Source: Wuchereria bancrofti (lineage: Eukaryota > Nematoda > Chromadorea > Rhabditida > Onchocercidae). From it: a stretch of DNA of 64,000 nt. The position numbers and the translations under genes are program-made. Below the pieces are notes generated by a model. It was not told where the DNA came from. It saw only the letters and a program-made list of their open reading frames with translations, and searched no databases. Each line of letters starts with the position of its first letter. Position 1 is the stretch's first letter. Positions 47,914 to 60,223 of the stretch are shown here, one piece after another. The DNA lies in the NCBI GenBank assembly GCA_005281725.1, contig SSBO01000009.1, forward strand, positions 12,640,881 to 12,704,880, in the 5' to 3' direction.

Positions 47914-49476
47914 ATGAATTCACGAGCTGACGAAGTACGCGTACTATTGAATACATGCAACAAAGTTTTTGTCCAACGCGACTACTCAAAAGGGCTTGGT
48001 GTCCAATTTGAAACTACGTTTCCGGTTGCTCTTGAAGGGAAGGTAAGTATTTGATAATATTGTTGGAAGTTTTAAAATTAACGGACAGTCAAATCACGTG
48101 TTTTTTTTTTCTTTCTGCTGCACGCATCTCAATTTTTTCGAAGTCTTGAATCACTGCTGTCGAAAAATTGAAATGAAATTAAATTTTCATGACAAAGAAC
48201 ACTGTATTCAAATGGAATAAGCCATCTGTCATCAATTGATCTAATGAAAAGAAAATGCAGACTTTTTTTTAGATCAGTGAACAAGCGTGGGCATATACAA
48301 TTACGACGTTGAATTCGTACTACACTAAAGCTGAAGAAGTTTGTTGCGGAACAATACTCGAAACATTAACCGGATGTCTTTCATGTTACATTTCTAGGCT
48401 TTTCGTAAAGGTTTATTTTTTGAGTTCTACATTTTCATTTTAAATGAAGGAAAACCACGAAGTTTTATAAAAACATTCCGTGAGTGTGGTAAAGTAAGAA
48501 GATAAAGTAACTAAAGTATATTTTGAAATCTTGAATGAATCTTAGCTCTAGATTTTGTAGTGAATTAGTTATGAATTTTTTTTTTATAAAGATTCACAGA
48601 ATTCAAATTTAATCTCGTTTTTTTCTGTGAACGTTGTTTTGTTCTTTAGATAATTTTCGTATGTTTTAACAAATGTTTACATGCAGACACAATACGAGAA
48701 GTCATTAATGGAAATTAATCGATTTTTGGCAGAGCAAAATACGAATGTTTATCTTCCATCAGGTGTGCATTTGATGGACCCCATTCAGCGTGGTCTTCGT
48801 GTGGTAAGACACCACTGATTTAAAGTTCTAATATTATAAAATCAATAAGTGTGCCGTAGAAGTTTTGACAAACACAACTGATAATGGAAGTGAACTTGGG
48901 GTAGCGGTAGCAATTGGAAAAATCATCGTTTGAAGTGACAAGTTCATACTGTTGAGCAATATTTGTCAGGAAGATCGGCAAACTTCTGGCTTTTGCAGCC
49001 AATTTCAGGAACAAGTATTTATTATTTGATAAATTTGAAGATAAAATGAGTTTAAGGTGTAAATTGCAATTCTTTGGGACTTCCGTAGATTTAATAGACG
49101 AAGAGAATAGGTGCGATTTTTTTTTTTTCTTTACCTTATGGAACTTCAGAAATTCCAACGTTGTGCATTCTTTATTTGGCAATAAGTAAAGATTGAAGTC
49201 GGACTTATTATAGTTTTTGTTTCATGATTTCAATGGAAAGAATTTTAATCTGTTCTCAGTACCTCATATATATCAGAATGAACTTGAAAGTTGTACCTTT
49301 TTAAAATAGAGATATGATGTTACTTCAGCTTTCAAATTCCATACAAAAATTTTTGAACTAAAAATCAAACCGTGTTTCAGTTCGAGCTTAGTTTAATACA
49401 GACATCACCATCATTACATCAGGCTGATGTAACTCCAGAAGCAAACTATGCTTTAGGATTGGATGGAACAAAGTAG
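47914..49476 (+). CDS. GOLGA7 / ERF4-family palmitoyltransferase cofactor
   Basis: Members of this family (human GOLGA7/GCP16, yeast Erf4) partner with DHHC9-type palmitoyltransferases at the Golgi and ER. Four phase-0 exons: 47914-48042, 48273-48410, 48687-48803, 49381-49476 (about 159 aa). Signatures: KVFVQRDYSKGLGVQFETTF near the N-terminus, TTLNSYYTKAEE, the GCLSCYISRLF segment corresponding to the palmitoylated-cysteine region of GOLGA7, then YEKSLMEINRFLAEQN and the DPIQRGLRV motif. The N-terminal 16 residues precede the family core, and the C-terminal tail is species-specific. The start ATG at 47914 is chosen because the preceding ATG at 47906 stops after two codons. Confidence 0.94.
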
Positions 49477-51766
49477 CGTACGTACGATTATTAATTATTC
49501 GGGATATTATTTTTGTGTTATTATACGGTTATTTTTTGTCTTCATTCTTTGATTGTACGATTTTCGTTGACTTGACGGAAGCAGATAGATTGCCTTATAC
49601 ATATCACATACGCACTGTCTATTTTTTATGTAATTATTACGAATTTTATCTTTTTATAATGTCTGCTATTCGTACAATGTATGGATCATGAAACTTATTT
49701 CCTTTTATTACTTATTTGATTATCATAGGTCTAAAAGGTGAGTAAAATGGATTTCTTTGATGATTAACATTACAAATCTCTCTCGAATTGAAAACAAATG
49801 CATTATAGTGGCCATGCATTTGCATGCAGTTAAAATACGGAAACACACTGTGCTCGAGATAAATAAGTGGTCGCGATTGTTTTTTTGTTTACAGAATATT
49901 TCACGCGTTATTTTTGTATTTGTGATTCACGCGTTATTTTTGTATTTGTGAAATTGACTGTAAGAAAAAAGTTTCCAAGATTCAAATATTTGCTTGTCTT
50001 AACTTATATCCGTTGAATTTTGCTATGTTATGTGTTCGTTATTTATAAATGATATATATGCATGTGAAATTGCTCTTATTTCATAGTTAAAGTTTTTTTG
50101 TTAGTGGTTTTTTCTAAATGTAATCATGCGTAACCTGTTCTGGATTGGTTGAGTCACGAAAATTAAAATTCGTTTTCCAACAGGTTAGATATTTAAAAGA
50201 TGTTTGGAAGGTAACTTTTTTTACGGTTTGGTTTCGTAACATGGTGGACTCATTTCAACCACTCTTTTTAAATGATAACTTCGAAGTGTTAACTTAAAAG
50301 AAATCCGAGTTTTCAAAAGTATCATTTACTGTTGTGTGCATTTGGTAGTTCAGTATTTTTCCACTTGCTATGTTGTGAATGTTTTGTCGCTTCATTTCAG
50401 TTCTTTTCATCTGTCAGCTGTATGTATTATAAAGCTTCGTTCTGTTTTTACATCAAGTTTAGAGATCCTCCAACTTCATAGCTTTTCCCGGAATACTTGT
50501 GCTTTATAATTTCTGGTAGAATTTAAGTTCACTATTTTGGCTAAGTAAATGAAGTGAATCAAGTATTTTAAATATACAGGTATTTCACTGATTCAGAAAA
50601 GAATATTAGTTACATTGTAGGATGAAGTTTAGAAGTTGAAAATCTCTTTCAAACTAATACATGCGCAAATTCCAATGTGTAAAAAGACGTCTACTAATGA
50701 GTTTCGGTGGTAATAACTAGACTCTATTATATTATTTAAATGGTCGCAGTGACAGTAGTTTTGCTAATTCACTTCATTGGCATAATCCCAAAGTAGCAAA
50801 AAGTTGTTATCATAGACAGCGAAATGATTATTTAATTAGTATTAGGAATGAATATAACTGAGTAATGTAGAGTTAAAGCAACGAGACGGAAAAGCTCCTA
50901 TATAGCAGTAGTCGATAATTTAGTCAGCATGTCTAGTTTCTAGGATAATATTGTGAGTCAATGCCGTAAGTCAGTAACGTGACCTGACTCTGTCGAGAGT
51001 ATCATGAAAACACCATCAAAATATGGTGTGACTTACATCATGTCTTACTTTCATCAAAAGAAAAGAAATGGCTTAGAAGGCAATTTGAAATGTTCATAAA
51101 ACGTTATATAATAGAGACATGCAGAAGTTTGTAATGAAAATTTTCCATCAGCTATAATATTTTATGGAAAATAGATTGAATAATTGGAGAGAAACATGAA
51201 CATAATACAAAGGCATCAATTGAAAGGACAACGGTCACTTTAAATGGCCTACTTTGTTGAAAATGCTATCTGTCAGAGATGTAACTATTACATATGATAG
51301 ATGATGATAGGTTGACCAATAACATTAGATTGTATTTACTTAAAAATGTTAGAAGAATATTTACTTAAACATTCAAAAAACGACAAAAAAGTAAACAAGA
51401 CATTTGAGTTCATTTGTATTTTGTATAGAGACAATGGAATTTGCTGGCTATTTATTAATGTTAACTTGCTGGGATTTGCAATGAAATGCAAAGTGGTGTA
51501 TGAATTTTTGTGGTATTAAAGTCTTTTTAAGCGATAACTGCAATAATATTTGATTTTAATGAAATTCCATAAAAAATAAAAAAAGGATGAAGACATGAAG
51601 TTCCAACTTTTGCAAGAAAAAAAAAAAAGACAAGGATATTTTTATTAGAAGTGACTAAATTTTGCAACGAGTAATTTCGAATTTAAAAAAGTTTTTGCAT
51701 GATGCGGGATTTCATTTGAAATTCGAAAATATGAAATTTAATGGTTGAAATACCATGAGACGGAGA
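49477..51766. other. Downstream flank of the GOLGA7-like gene
   Basis: No supported gene. It includes a 26-bp perfect tandem duplication at 49900-49951 and AT-rich sequence with scattered short frames. Confidence 0.55.
49900..49951. repeat. 26-bp tandem duplication
   Basis: A 26-base unit beginning TTCACGCGTTATTTTTG occurs twice head-to-tail without differences (49900-49925, 49926-49951). Confidence 0.95.
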
Positions 51767-52013
51767 TCAAAAATTGCTAGATATGTTAGTGTGTACAATC
51801 ACATTACACAGCAATTTTAGATACACAAAATCTGCGAACATCGTGGGTGGTCGTGGGGCAATTGTTATACATTCAAAAGTTGAACTTCGTGTGCGGTCTT
51901 CCGGTGAAGCATCTTGTCGTTTCACCGCAAATTTCATTCTAAATTCATCAACAAGTTTCATCATACGAATTCAGCACCAAAATATCGTCCTTCTCCATCG
52001 CATGATACAGTAA
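51767..52013. other. Coding-like segment of uncertain strand
   Basis: A patch less AT-rich than its surroundings is open on both strands. The minus strand gives KFAVKRQDASPEDRTRSS and, in another frame upstream, MEKDDILVLNSYDETC. The plus strand gives a frame from an acceptor at about 51820 to a GTAATC donor at about 52010. Neither matches a family I know. It may be an exon of an unseen gene, or a pseudogene fragment with a frameshift on the minus strand. Confidence 0.3.
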
Positions 52014-53776
52014 TCCGATTGCCAAGCAATTTTTGTAATTTGGCTTATTTTTAGTTTACAAATACAAAGTTACTACATCTGATGAAATTAAAGAATGAAA
52101 TGATCGAATATAGTGATGAAAAAAATCAAGTAATGGAAGAACCGTAATATTAACACAAAGTATTTTTGGTCAAATTTCTTCTACACTTTTCTTGCCATCT
52201 TTTTGTTTTTTAGTTTATGTAAATTTTTTTTTTCATTTATCGATTGCGCAAATGTTACGAAAGCTGTCACTGCACATTTCGTTAACATGAAAAATTTCCC
52301 TTGCACTCTCATTTATTCAGCATGTATTAGAGTTACTTTAGAGTTATTTTCGGCAGCAAATCTTTCCCTGTTAAATAGTTTAAATTTTGAAAAATTTTTC
52401 CACTTAAAAAAATTGACTGTTCAGTATTTCATTCGGATAAGGGCAGGAAATAATTTTCTTATTCAGATTTGATGAACAAGTTAAGCTGGAAGTATTATTA
52501 CAGCAAAAACATCACCAATACCTGCTAAATATTACTCAAAAAATGATGATGAAATGAGAATGCTTAACATTGCTGAGTTCAAAAAAATTTATAAATTTAT
52601 CAAAAACAGCTTTCGATGACAGCTTAAATTTGTGAGTGTCGTTTGAACATTTTACAAGAAGAAATTAACCAAATACTTCATTAAACAACTGCGTTGTTCA
52701 ATTTCTCTCTCAATTCAATTCACTGCGTGTATTCAAGTGAACAGCGTTGGATACACATAATTTTATCTAATAAAACCAAGATTAAATGTAATAACTTTAA
52801 GGAATGTTAAATAAGTTCACATATTTATATATTGCAAAACAAATTTAATTCTCCTACCTTGCTGGTGCTTTGAAAGCCTCATTTTTACCAAATTTATTGT
52901 CATAAAAAATGGTATTAACCGAGGAATTTCAACCATTTTAGTGCTCAAACAAACAAGTAAAATTCATTTTCGTATTGAAATTACATTGATTTCTCATCAG
53001 TTTGTGGGTTTAATTTGGGTTTTAAAAAATCTGAAAGTCAATCATTTCATTACATTTCAAAATTATATTTGAAGTGATTTACGCTTATAATTGCCAAAAA
53101 CAATTTTCGGGAAAAAAGAAGATCATATCGACCAAAAATACATTGTCAATCAAAATGTTCAATAAGTTTAAAGATTTGTATAATGGAAAGGAACTTTAAT
53201 TTTGCTGCGTAGCCAGGATTTTGAAATTTACATCATTTACCGAATTTATTGTTCCTGATATCTAATGTTTGTATTGACCGAAAGATTTCAATTGTTTTAG
53301 AGCTCAAATTAATAAGTAAAATTCATTTTTTTAATAAAATTATATTGAAATTTATCACACTTACAGTTGTTTTTTGTATTAAAAAAAATCATAATTTGGC
53401 ACTTTTTCGTTTGAAAAGACTAATAAAATGGTTTTACTTATTATAAAGTAGTGCAAAGTTGTTAAAGTCAAGATTTACTCAAAAAGTTAAAACACTTCCA
53501 AATTTTTGAAGATTTGAATACGTGCGTGAAATTGGATGTAAATTTTAAAACGGCTCCATATTGGTAAATAAATAAAATCTGCTTTTTCATAGGCACAAGC
53601 AAACAAAAAAATGGAATAAAATAAGTCTGTACAAAATATGGCACAATATAGTAAATGAATTGAAAAAGCCTTATCAGTACAGGATCAGGTTCTGTTTTCT
53701 TTAAATTTCCGATGGCTGCAGCACAGAAATTTTTTTTTTTTTTTTACAAAAAAGTAATAATAAGTAACAAACAGCT
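52014..53776. other. AT-rich region with a diverged direct repeat
   Basis: No gene supported. About 52880-52995 and 53228-53355 are related: both contain AAATTTATTGT..., GATTTCAA/GAATTTCAACC, AGCTCAAA and AAGTAAAATTCATTTT in the same order. They look like old copies of one repeat. Confidence 0.5.
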
Positions 53777-54450
53777 TCATGTTGCCTTAGATTCCATTGA
53801 GATGTTATCAATCCCTTTCCTTCTTGAACCCATGAAGCTTTTTAATTTTTCTTTCGATTTTTTTTCTTTTTTTTTTTTTTTTTTGTATGAATCATTTTCT
53901 TCTTCCAGCATCGTCGTGAACTTCTCAGCACTTATTGCAACATTTTCTACATAATTAAACTGTTGAACGAAATCATCCGAATCAACACCATCATAAGTTT
54001 CCTTTGTCGATTTAACAAATTCGTCTTCAATTAATTCTTCTTCTTCGACAATATTCGACCAATTGTTGTTCCTGCTCCTTCTAATGATGCAAAATGATGA
54101 GAAATGGTAAAAATTTAAACATTTCACATGTCAACTCAATACTTAAATCTCTACATGAAGGAAATAAAATTTTTATTCATGAAAATTTGGTTCAGAATTG
54201 CTTAAATGCAATTTTTAGCACAAAAATGACTGACTTAAGACAACAAAGAAGCCTTGAAGTCTGGTACAGCAAGATTAGGTAAGACGCTAAAAGTCGTACC
54301 TGATTTTTACCGATCCGGGCGCATATAATTGATCGAGCGCAATCAACAATGCTTGTTGCGAATGTGGGCCCAGATAGTCAAATGAATCAAATCGCAGATG
54401 CACAAACTTTTCAGCATCAATGCAACATTGCCCAAATTCGCTGTTTGGGT
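53777..54450 (-). CDS. Two 3' exons of an unrecognised minus-strand gene
   Basis: Exon 54450-54300 encodes DPNSEFGQCCIDAEKFVHL...DYLGPHSQQALLIALDQL and ends at a GTACGA donor in phase 2. Exon 54080-53777 starts after a CATTAG acceptor in the matching phase with RRSRNNNWSNIVEEEEL, continues with an acidic stretch and a long Lys run coded by a poly-A tract, and stops at 53777. The acidic-then-basic C-terminus is low complexity. No family is recognised. The upstream exons are uncertain (see the related exon cluster at 54660-55478); an alternative start for this part is the ATG at 54496. Confidence 0.45.
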
Positions 54451-54659
54451 CTAAAACTTCGATATTATTTTCATGATGTTTCATCTTGCATTTCAAACTT
54501 GTGTGAATTGCTCTCCAATTTTATGAAATCTTGAAAAAAGATAATTCTTTCAAATTTTTTACTAAAAGCAAAACAGAGAGTCGAATTACATCCGGAATAA
54601 GCCGATCGTTCAACTCAGTTTTGTAAGCCTAAGCTATACACAAATGGATACACTTTCCA

Positions 54660-55478
54660 AGGGACCAATTCGATTAGCTCTTTCAGCACGCTAATTAACA
54701 GTAGCCTGAAATTTTATTTTTCTTTACAAACAGTTTTTAAGTGGCACGAATAATAAACTAGCCAAATTTTTATGAAATATCAATTCCTGAAGCACCTTTG
54801 AAATGCTTGACACCTGCAGGTAACAAAAGAATTCTGCTTTGTTGAATCCAAGACTGATCATGTAACAAATTCCACCATATTCACGAAGATTTCAATTATA
54901 TTTGTGATTCAAACAACCTTAAATTTGAAGATTTGAAAAAATATAATTTATAACTTAATTTATTTTTTTTTTATAATTGTTACAATGTCGCCACAAAAAT
55001 AAATACCTTTTGAGCGCATACATGAATCACACGGAGATTCAGCTACATGTCTTTCCAGCTTGTTAATTCACTGTAATAATTCAAAGCTACAAGCACACCG
55101 GAGCTTTGAATAAAATTGTTCAGCGGTTTATTACCAGTGTTTTTTTCATTTTCCAGAACCAGCTCTTCCAGTATGCTGACCAGCAGAAGCCTAAAATATT
55201 ACTCTTCTTTACAAATAAATATTCATGGCAAGTTTTTGAAGTGATAAATCAGTGCTAAAATGAAACAATAAGGAAATCTTCTTACAAAAATCAAGTGCTA
55301 GAAGTTGGAATAATATTAAATCAATTTACATCTAAAAGTTTGTTTAAATCTCAGTTACATACATGGCCAAAACAATCTTAAACTTAAAGAGCTAAAAAAA
55401 AAAAAAAAAAAAAATGAAAATCCATAAACAGAATGATTGAAAATTATTACCTTTCGTATACTGTTCGACAATTTTGGT
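54660..55478 (-). CDS. Candidate upstream exons with a repeated LxxxSxLxEL motif
   Basis: Four short minus-strand open segments sit behind good acceptors: 55478-55451 (donor GTAATA), 55190-55135 (LLLVSILEELVLENEK), about 54813-54720 (VSSISKVLQELIF) and 54705-54660 (LLLISVLKELIEL). The last three share the same helix-like motif. They may be tandem or mutually exclusive exons of the gene at 53777-54450. A further open piece near 55015-55070 encodes ERHVAESPCDSCMRS. Phases between all pieces could not be made fully consistent, so the model is incomplete. Confidence 0.3.
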
Positions 55479-55529
55479 CTGCAAATCGGATGGGACCAAA
55501 AAAAGGTAAGAAAATAAAGTGAGAAAAAA

Positions 55530-56800
55530 TTAGACCAAACTGCATGCAACATAATGCAAACAATTATTAATAAAGGTATTTCATTAATGAGAAGAACAAA
55601 AAGGCACACAGTATGCAGCGTTTAAAAAAGACATTGTAAACTAAGTATAAATTATTAAAAAAAATTGCAAAATAAGTAGATAAGAAGCTGTGCATAAATT
55701 AGGGATGCATCAAATAACAGAACAGATTCTATTACATTGAATACAATACGTATAGTAATATGCACTAGCAGTAGCCAAAAATTATTTCCTAATTAGAACT
55801 GGCAGAAAAGCGTGCACTAAGTAAGGGTAATAAAAAATGCATGCAAAAAAGAAAAAAAAAAGTGGCGAAAAAAGGTTCGAAAATCGCAAGTAATTTAAAA
55901 TATTATCTAATACTAAATGTAAGATCATTGTAGTTAATATAATGCGAATACAAGTTAATGTTATTTTGCAGCGGGTTAATTTAACAAAAATCATGTAGTT
56001 AATATAGAACTATAAGTGCACAATAACAAAGTTAACAAAAAAAAAAGTATACATTCAAAACTGCAAGTAATCCAAAATACTGCCTAATATTGATAAGTGA
56101 GGTAAACAACAAAAAAAAAACTACGAAAAAGGCATTCACTAACAAATAACAAAAAGTATGCAGCTGGTAGAAACAACCAAAACTGCACGCAAAAATGAAA
56201 TAATAAAAAGCGATTCAAAAATGATATGTGATATAAAATATTGTAGAACAACAAGAATAAGTTAAATTAAAAGGAAAAACATGCAATCAGTAGATGTACA
56301 AAAAAAAGGGATGCATTAACAGCAAACATAAATTTGCTGAGCAAAGTGAATAAAAATCATGTAATGATCTAAGAGTAACAAAAAAAAATGCAAAAATAAA
56401 AGTAATGAAGAAAGATTCGAAATGCAACTAGCATAAAATGCTATGCAATAAAAAAGTATAAGTGAAATTAACGGGAAGAATGAAATTAGTAAACATACAA
56501 AAAAGCATGCGTTAACAATATGCAGGAATAAAAGAAACAAAACTATTTTAAATTTAAGTTAAAAAAAATCATGCATCAACAATAAATAGAATGAGGTAAG
56601 CTAATAAAAAAAGGAAACAAAACAAACGATAAGTTGTAAGTAACCAAAAAAGCATGCAGAAATAAAAGAACCAAAAGGTATTGTAAAATTAGGTAAACAA
56701 CAAAAGCATGCAATAAGTTATAAGTAATTAAAAAGCCATGCAGAAATAAAAGAAACAAAAAGTGGTTAAGTTTAAGTGGACAAAAAAGCATGCAGTTAGT
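55530..56800 (-). repeat. Degenerate AAAAAAGCATGCA repeat cluster
   Basis: About ten copies of a core like AAAAAAGCATGCAG, in a degenerate unit with GTAAGT/ATAAAAG spacers, are scattered over this stretch (for example near 55838, 56503, 56648, 56704, 56788). Read on the minus strand they are CTGCATGCTTTTTT, the same unit as the cluster at 59330-60200. The clusters are therefore inverted relative to each other. Confidence 0.7.
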
Positions 56801-56883
56801 AAATTAGTTAATAAAAAATTAGTTAATAAAATTAGTTAATAAAAAATTAGTTAATAAAATTAGTTAATAAAAAATTAGTTAAT
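56801..56883. repeat. ATTAGTTAATAAA tandem repeat
   Basis: Alternating 15- and 13-base units of ATTAGTTAATAAAAA / ATTAGTTAATAAA, about six units head-to-tail. Confidence 0.9.
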
Positions 56884-57403
56884 GTTTAAATGCTTATGTT
56901 TGCTTAAAATTTTGATGCTTAAAATTAGTTAATGTTTAAATGCATAATCCATTTAGAATAAGTATGAAAACACTACGAAAATATTGTCAAAGTTTTTAAA
57001 TCCAAAGAAAGAATTAATTTGAGCAATGTTGTACTGATTTTGAAAATTTTATTTAGATCATTTTGACTGTCCACAAGAAATACTAGTAGTTGTGCTGTAA
57101 CAATTATACATTCCTGGTTTTGGGCGATTGCAACCATTAATGAATAAAATAATTATCGTACCTGAAATTATGTAACTTATTCAAAAATAAGTGAAAGGCT
57201 AATATTTTCCAGGTCATTCCCAAATGTTTGAATCAAAAAATAAAACCAGAATTTCTTTCATTCCCACTTTTTGTTGTTCTTTGTCTTAGTTTTAGTTCCA
57301 TTCCATCATAATTGACTGGACATTTTGATGAGGGGATGTAGATGATGTCCATCAGATGGATATTAGCAATGATAAATAATTCATTTCGAAGAAAAAAATA
57401 GGT

Positions 57404-58348
57404 ATGGATGTCCTGAAGAAATCATCACTACTGGTTTATAAGCCTAAAGTTTTGATTATAAACACAGTGCTGCTCGAAAATGCTTTTCCAATTTTCGGTT
57501 TTCATATCAGGTAATGATGACCTCATTTTACTTAATGCTTAATTATTTCAAAATATCAATTATCCATCGTAGAATGCTTGTTGAATATTTCTGTATTCCT
57601 TCATATCTTTTTCAAATAAATATTTAAAATTAATTCTAAGGTGACGGAGAAACTCAGAATGTTCGTGATTAGTTTAAAGGTTTATTTGAAAAAGTAAGTT
57701 TGCATTTAAGATTTTATGATGAATATTTTGGCTTGAATTCTTGTTGGCCAGTTTCAAATTAGTTTCTAGGAAGGTAATATGCAGACAAATCTTACTAATT
57801 AGATTTCTATAAATATTCATAAAAAACTTTTAATTCAAATTTCATATTCTTAATTGCCGATGTATAAATTACTTCACCAAAAAATCAGTCGCTATTGGGT
57901 ACGAAATTATATATTACATTAAGTCTCACTTTTTTTTAAATATAAAGTTTATTTTCTGAGATACTGTTAGAAAATTGAATTAGAATGCAAAGACAATTTT
58001 TGACCAATAATTTAATCATTTTAAGATTTCAAAAAAAAAAAACCGGTTATTATAGAACTGTCAAACAGAAGCACACGGTGCATATTCATGCAAATTCCTA
58101 TTTGTTGAAAAATACTCCGCGATGAATGATTTATGTTTAAAAACATGTAAACAATTTATTTATTAAATAAGAATTAAAGTTTTTCTTAGCTTTCAGAAAA
58201 TTGATTGATGCTTCGAACGAGATTTATGATCATAAATTTTCTTCGCAGTATGATTATTTAAAAAATAGAGAATTGCCTCTGTGCCTGTTTCATAATAAAA
58301 TTATTGCGATGCTATCCACGCACAAAAAAAGAGAAAGCGCATATTCAG
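57404..58348 (+). CDS. Candidate 5' exons of the patched-related gene
   Basis: Two open segments fit in phase to each other and to the patched-related exons downstream. 57404-57510 starts with ATG (MDVLKKSSLLVYKPKVL...) and ends at a GTAATG donor in phase 2. 58197-58348 follows a TTTCAG acceptor (LIDASNEIYDHKFSSQYDY, ELPLCLFHNKIIAM) and ends at a GTATTC donor in phase 1, matching the exon at 60224. I do not recognise this N-terminal sequence, and it does not contain the first half of a patched protein. It could be a separate gene or an exon pair joined across the assembly join at 60190. Confidence 0.4.
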
Positions 58349-59329
58349 GTATTCTTTCTCATTTCAGATGTTTCAGTCCAGATTATTTTTTTTTAAAAAA
58401 AATTTAAATTTATTGAGAGATTAATGATAAATAGTTAAAATAAATAGTTAGCCAAATATATTATTAGAAGTTGATGGTGTTTAGAAAAATTAATCATGAT
58501 AGCTTAAATTATGTGTGATAAATGGTTTGATAGCTTCTTTAAATTGAATTGCATCAAATGTAATTAGAATGAACGATTGTTGGACTCGAATATTTTCATG
58601 TGTTATAAAAAATTAGAAATGAATTTTATGAATAGTTGTGCTACAACAATGCAATTAAATTTTGTTTGCGGATCATTCTCATTAAATTTTGCGGATCATT
58701 CTCATTTTCCCAAACAAAGTCTTGTGCCCTGAAATATATTCCAGAAATTTATCCAAAAACTGTATCCGGAAAGAAATAAATTCTGATAAGAATAATTATT
58801 ATGAAAAAAATTGTTATTGAATGTGTTTATAGGAAAAACAGAGTGCGTAAGAGTTCTAAGAAATAAAGTTTAATCAGTAAATTTTAAGAATTATGAATTT
58901 TAAAAATTTATTTACCATTTATGAATTTAGGAATTTTAAAAAGTAATTTTAAGGATTTATTTAAAATTATGTAAATTAGTTCAAATAAGTTGGATTTTTT
59001 TTTCGGTTTTAGATGCACCCACTCATTTTTTATAATTTTTACGAAATTTTTTCTTACTTAATGCTTAACTAATTTTACTCACTAAACAACAGTAATTTGC
59101 ATTTTTTGCTAGTCATTTTGTTGCTGGTCTTTTTTAACTTTTCTAATTACATGCTATCATGTTAATTTTTTTTCATTAATATTTTACGTTCTTGCAATTT
59201 TCAAATCTTTTTTTTGTTAACTTTGTTTTCGCATTTTTTTCTGGTTTTTAAAATTATTACATTAGTACATTAATTTTTAATTAGAAAAATCCACCAATTT
59301 TTGCCTTTTTTTTTGCAATAATTTATGTT

Positions 59330-60200
59330 TTTTTATTGTTATATTAACTGCATGCTTTTTCGTTTATTTTTTTGCATGCATTACTAGAATCCTACTTACT
59401 GCAGTTGGTATTGATGCATGCTTTTTTTGTCTACAGTTTTTGCATGCCTTTTTGTTTATTTTTTTTAACTCGCATTTCTAATTAGTTCTACTCATTTTTT
59501 GCTCATTTTTATCACCCATTTTTGACTATTTAGTGCACTTTTTTTTGCTAATTTTGTACTGATTGCATGCTTTTCGCCTAATTTTTTGCATGCATTATTA
59601 GCTAATTTTACTTACTGCATGCTTTTTTACTCACCAACAACAATAATCTGTAGTTAGTATTGATGCATATCTTTCTTAAGTGCTTTTTTGTCTACAGTTT
59701 TTGCATGCCTTTTTGTTTATTTTTTTTAACTCGCATTTCTAATTAGTTTTACTCACTGCATGCTTCTTGTTCACTTTGATTACTTTTTTCCTTTTTTTTT
59801 CTACTTAGTCCATTTCTGTTAATATTAATGCATGCTTTTTTGTTGTTTGTGTAACTGCATGCTTTTTTGTCCAGTTTTTTCAGCTTGCATTTCTATTAAC
59901 TTTAAATACTGCATGGTTTCTGTTAACTTTACTCACTTAACAACAACACCTTGCGTTCTTATTGGTGCATGTTTTTTCTAAACTTTGCTAATTGCATGCC
60001 TTTTCGTTCATTTTTTTTGCTTGCATTTATAGTTACTTTTACTTATTGCATGCTTTTTTGCTAACTTTACTCACTCCAATAATAACAATCCATATTGATA
60101 CTATTGTTAATGCACTCTTTTTTCCAGTGTTTGTTAATTGCATGCTTCTTTTTGTCTGCAGTTTCTGCATGTTTTTTTACTAATTTCGTTTTTGCATGAA
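59330..60200 (+). repeat. Degenerate CTGCATGCTTTTTT repeat cluster
   Basis: About fifteen cores of TGCATGCTTTTTTG in 30-60-bp degenerate units. A longer 72-bp block is repeated at 59423-59494 and 59684-59755 (offset 261 bp) with one difference. The cluster ends close to the N at 60190, so a collapsed repeat in the assembly is likely. It is the inverted counterpart of 55530-56800. Confidence 0.8.
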
Positions 60201-60223
60201 TTTTGGTTANTTTGATCTTTTAG

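Noticed and set aside
54094..54282. Plus-strand ORF ending MTDLRQQRSLEVWYSKIR at a GTAAGA donor
   Set aside because: Good donor, but no partner exon on the plus strand; it falls in the intron of the better supported minus-strand exon pair.
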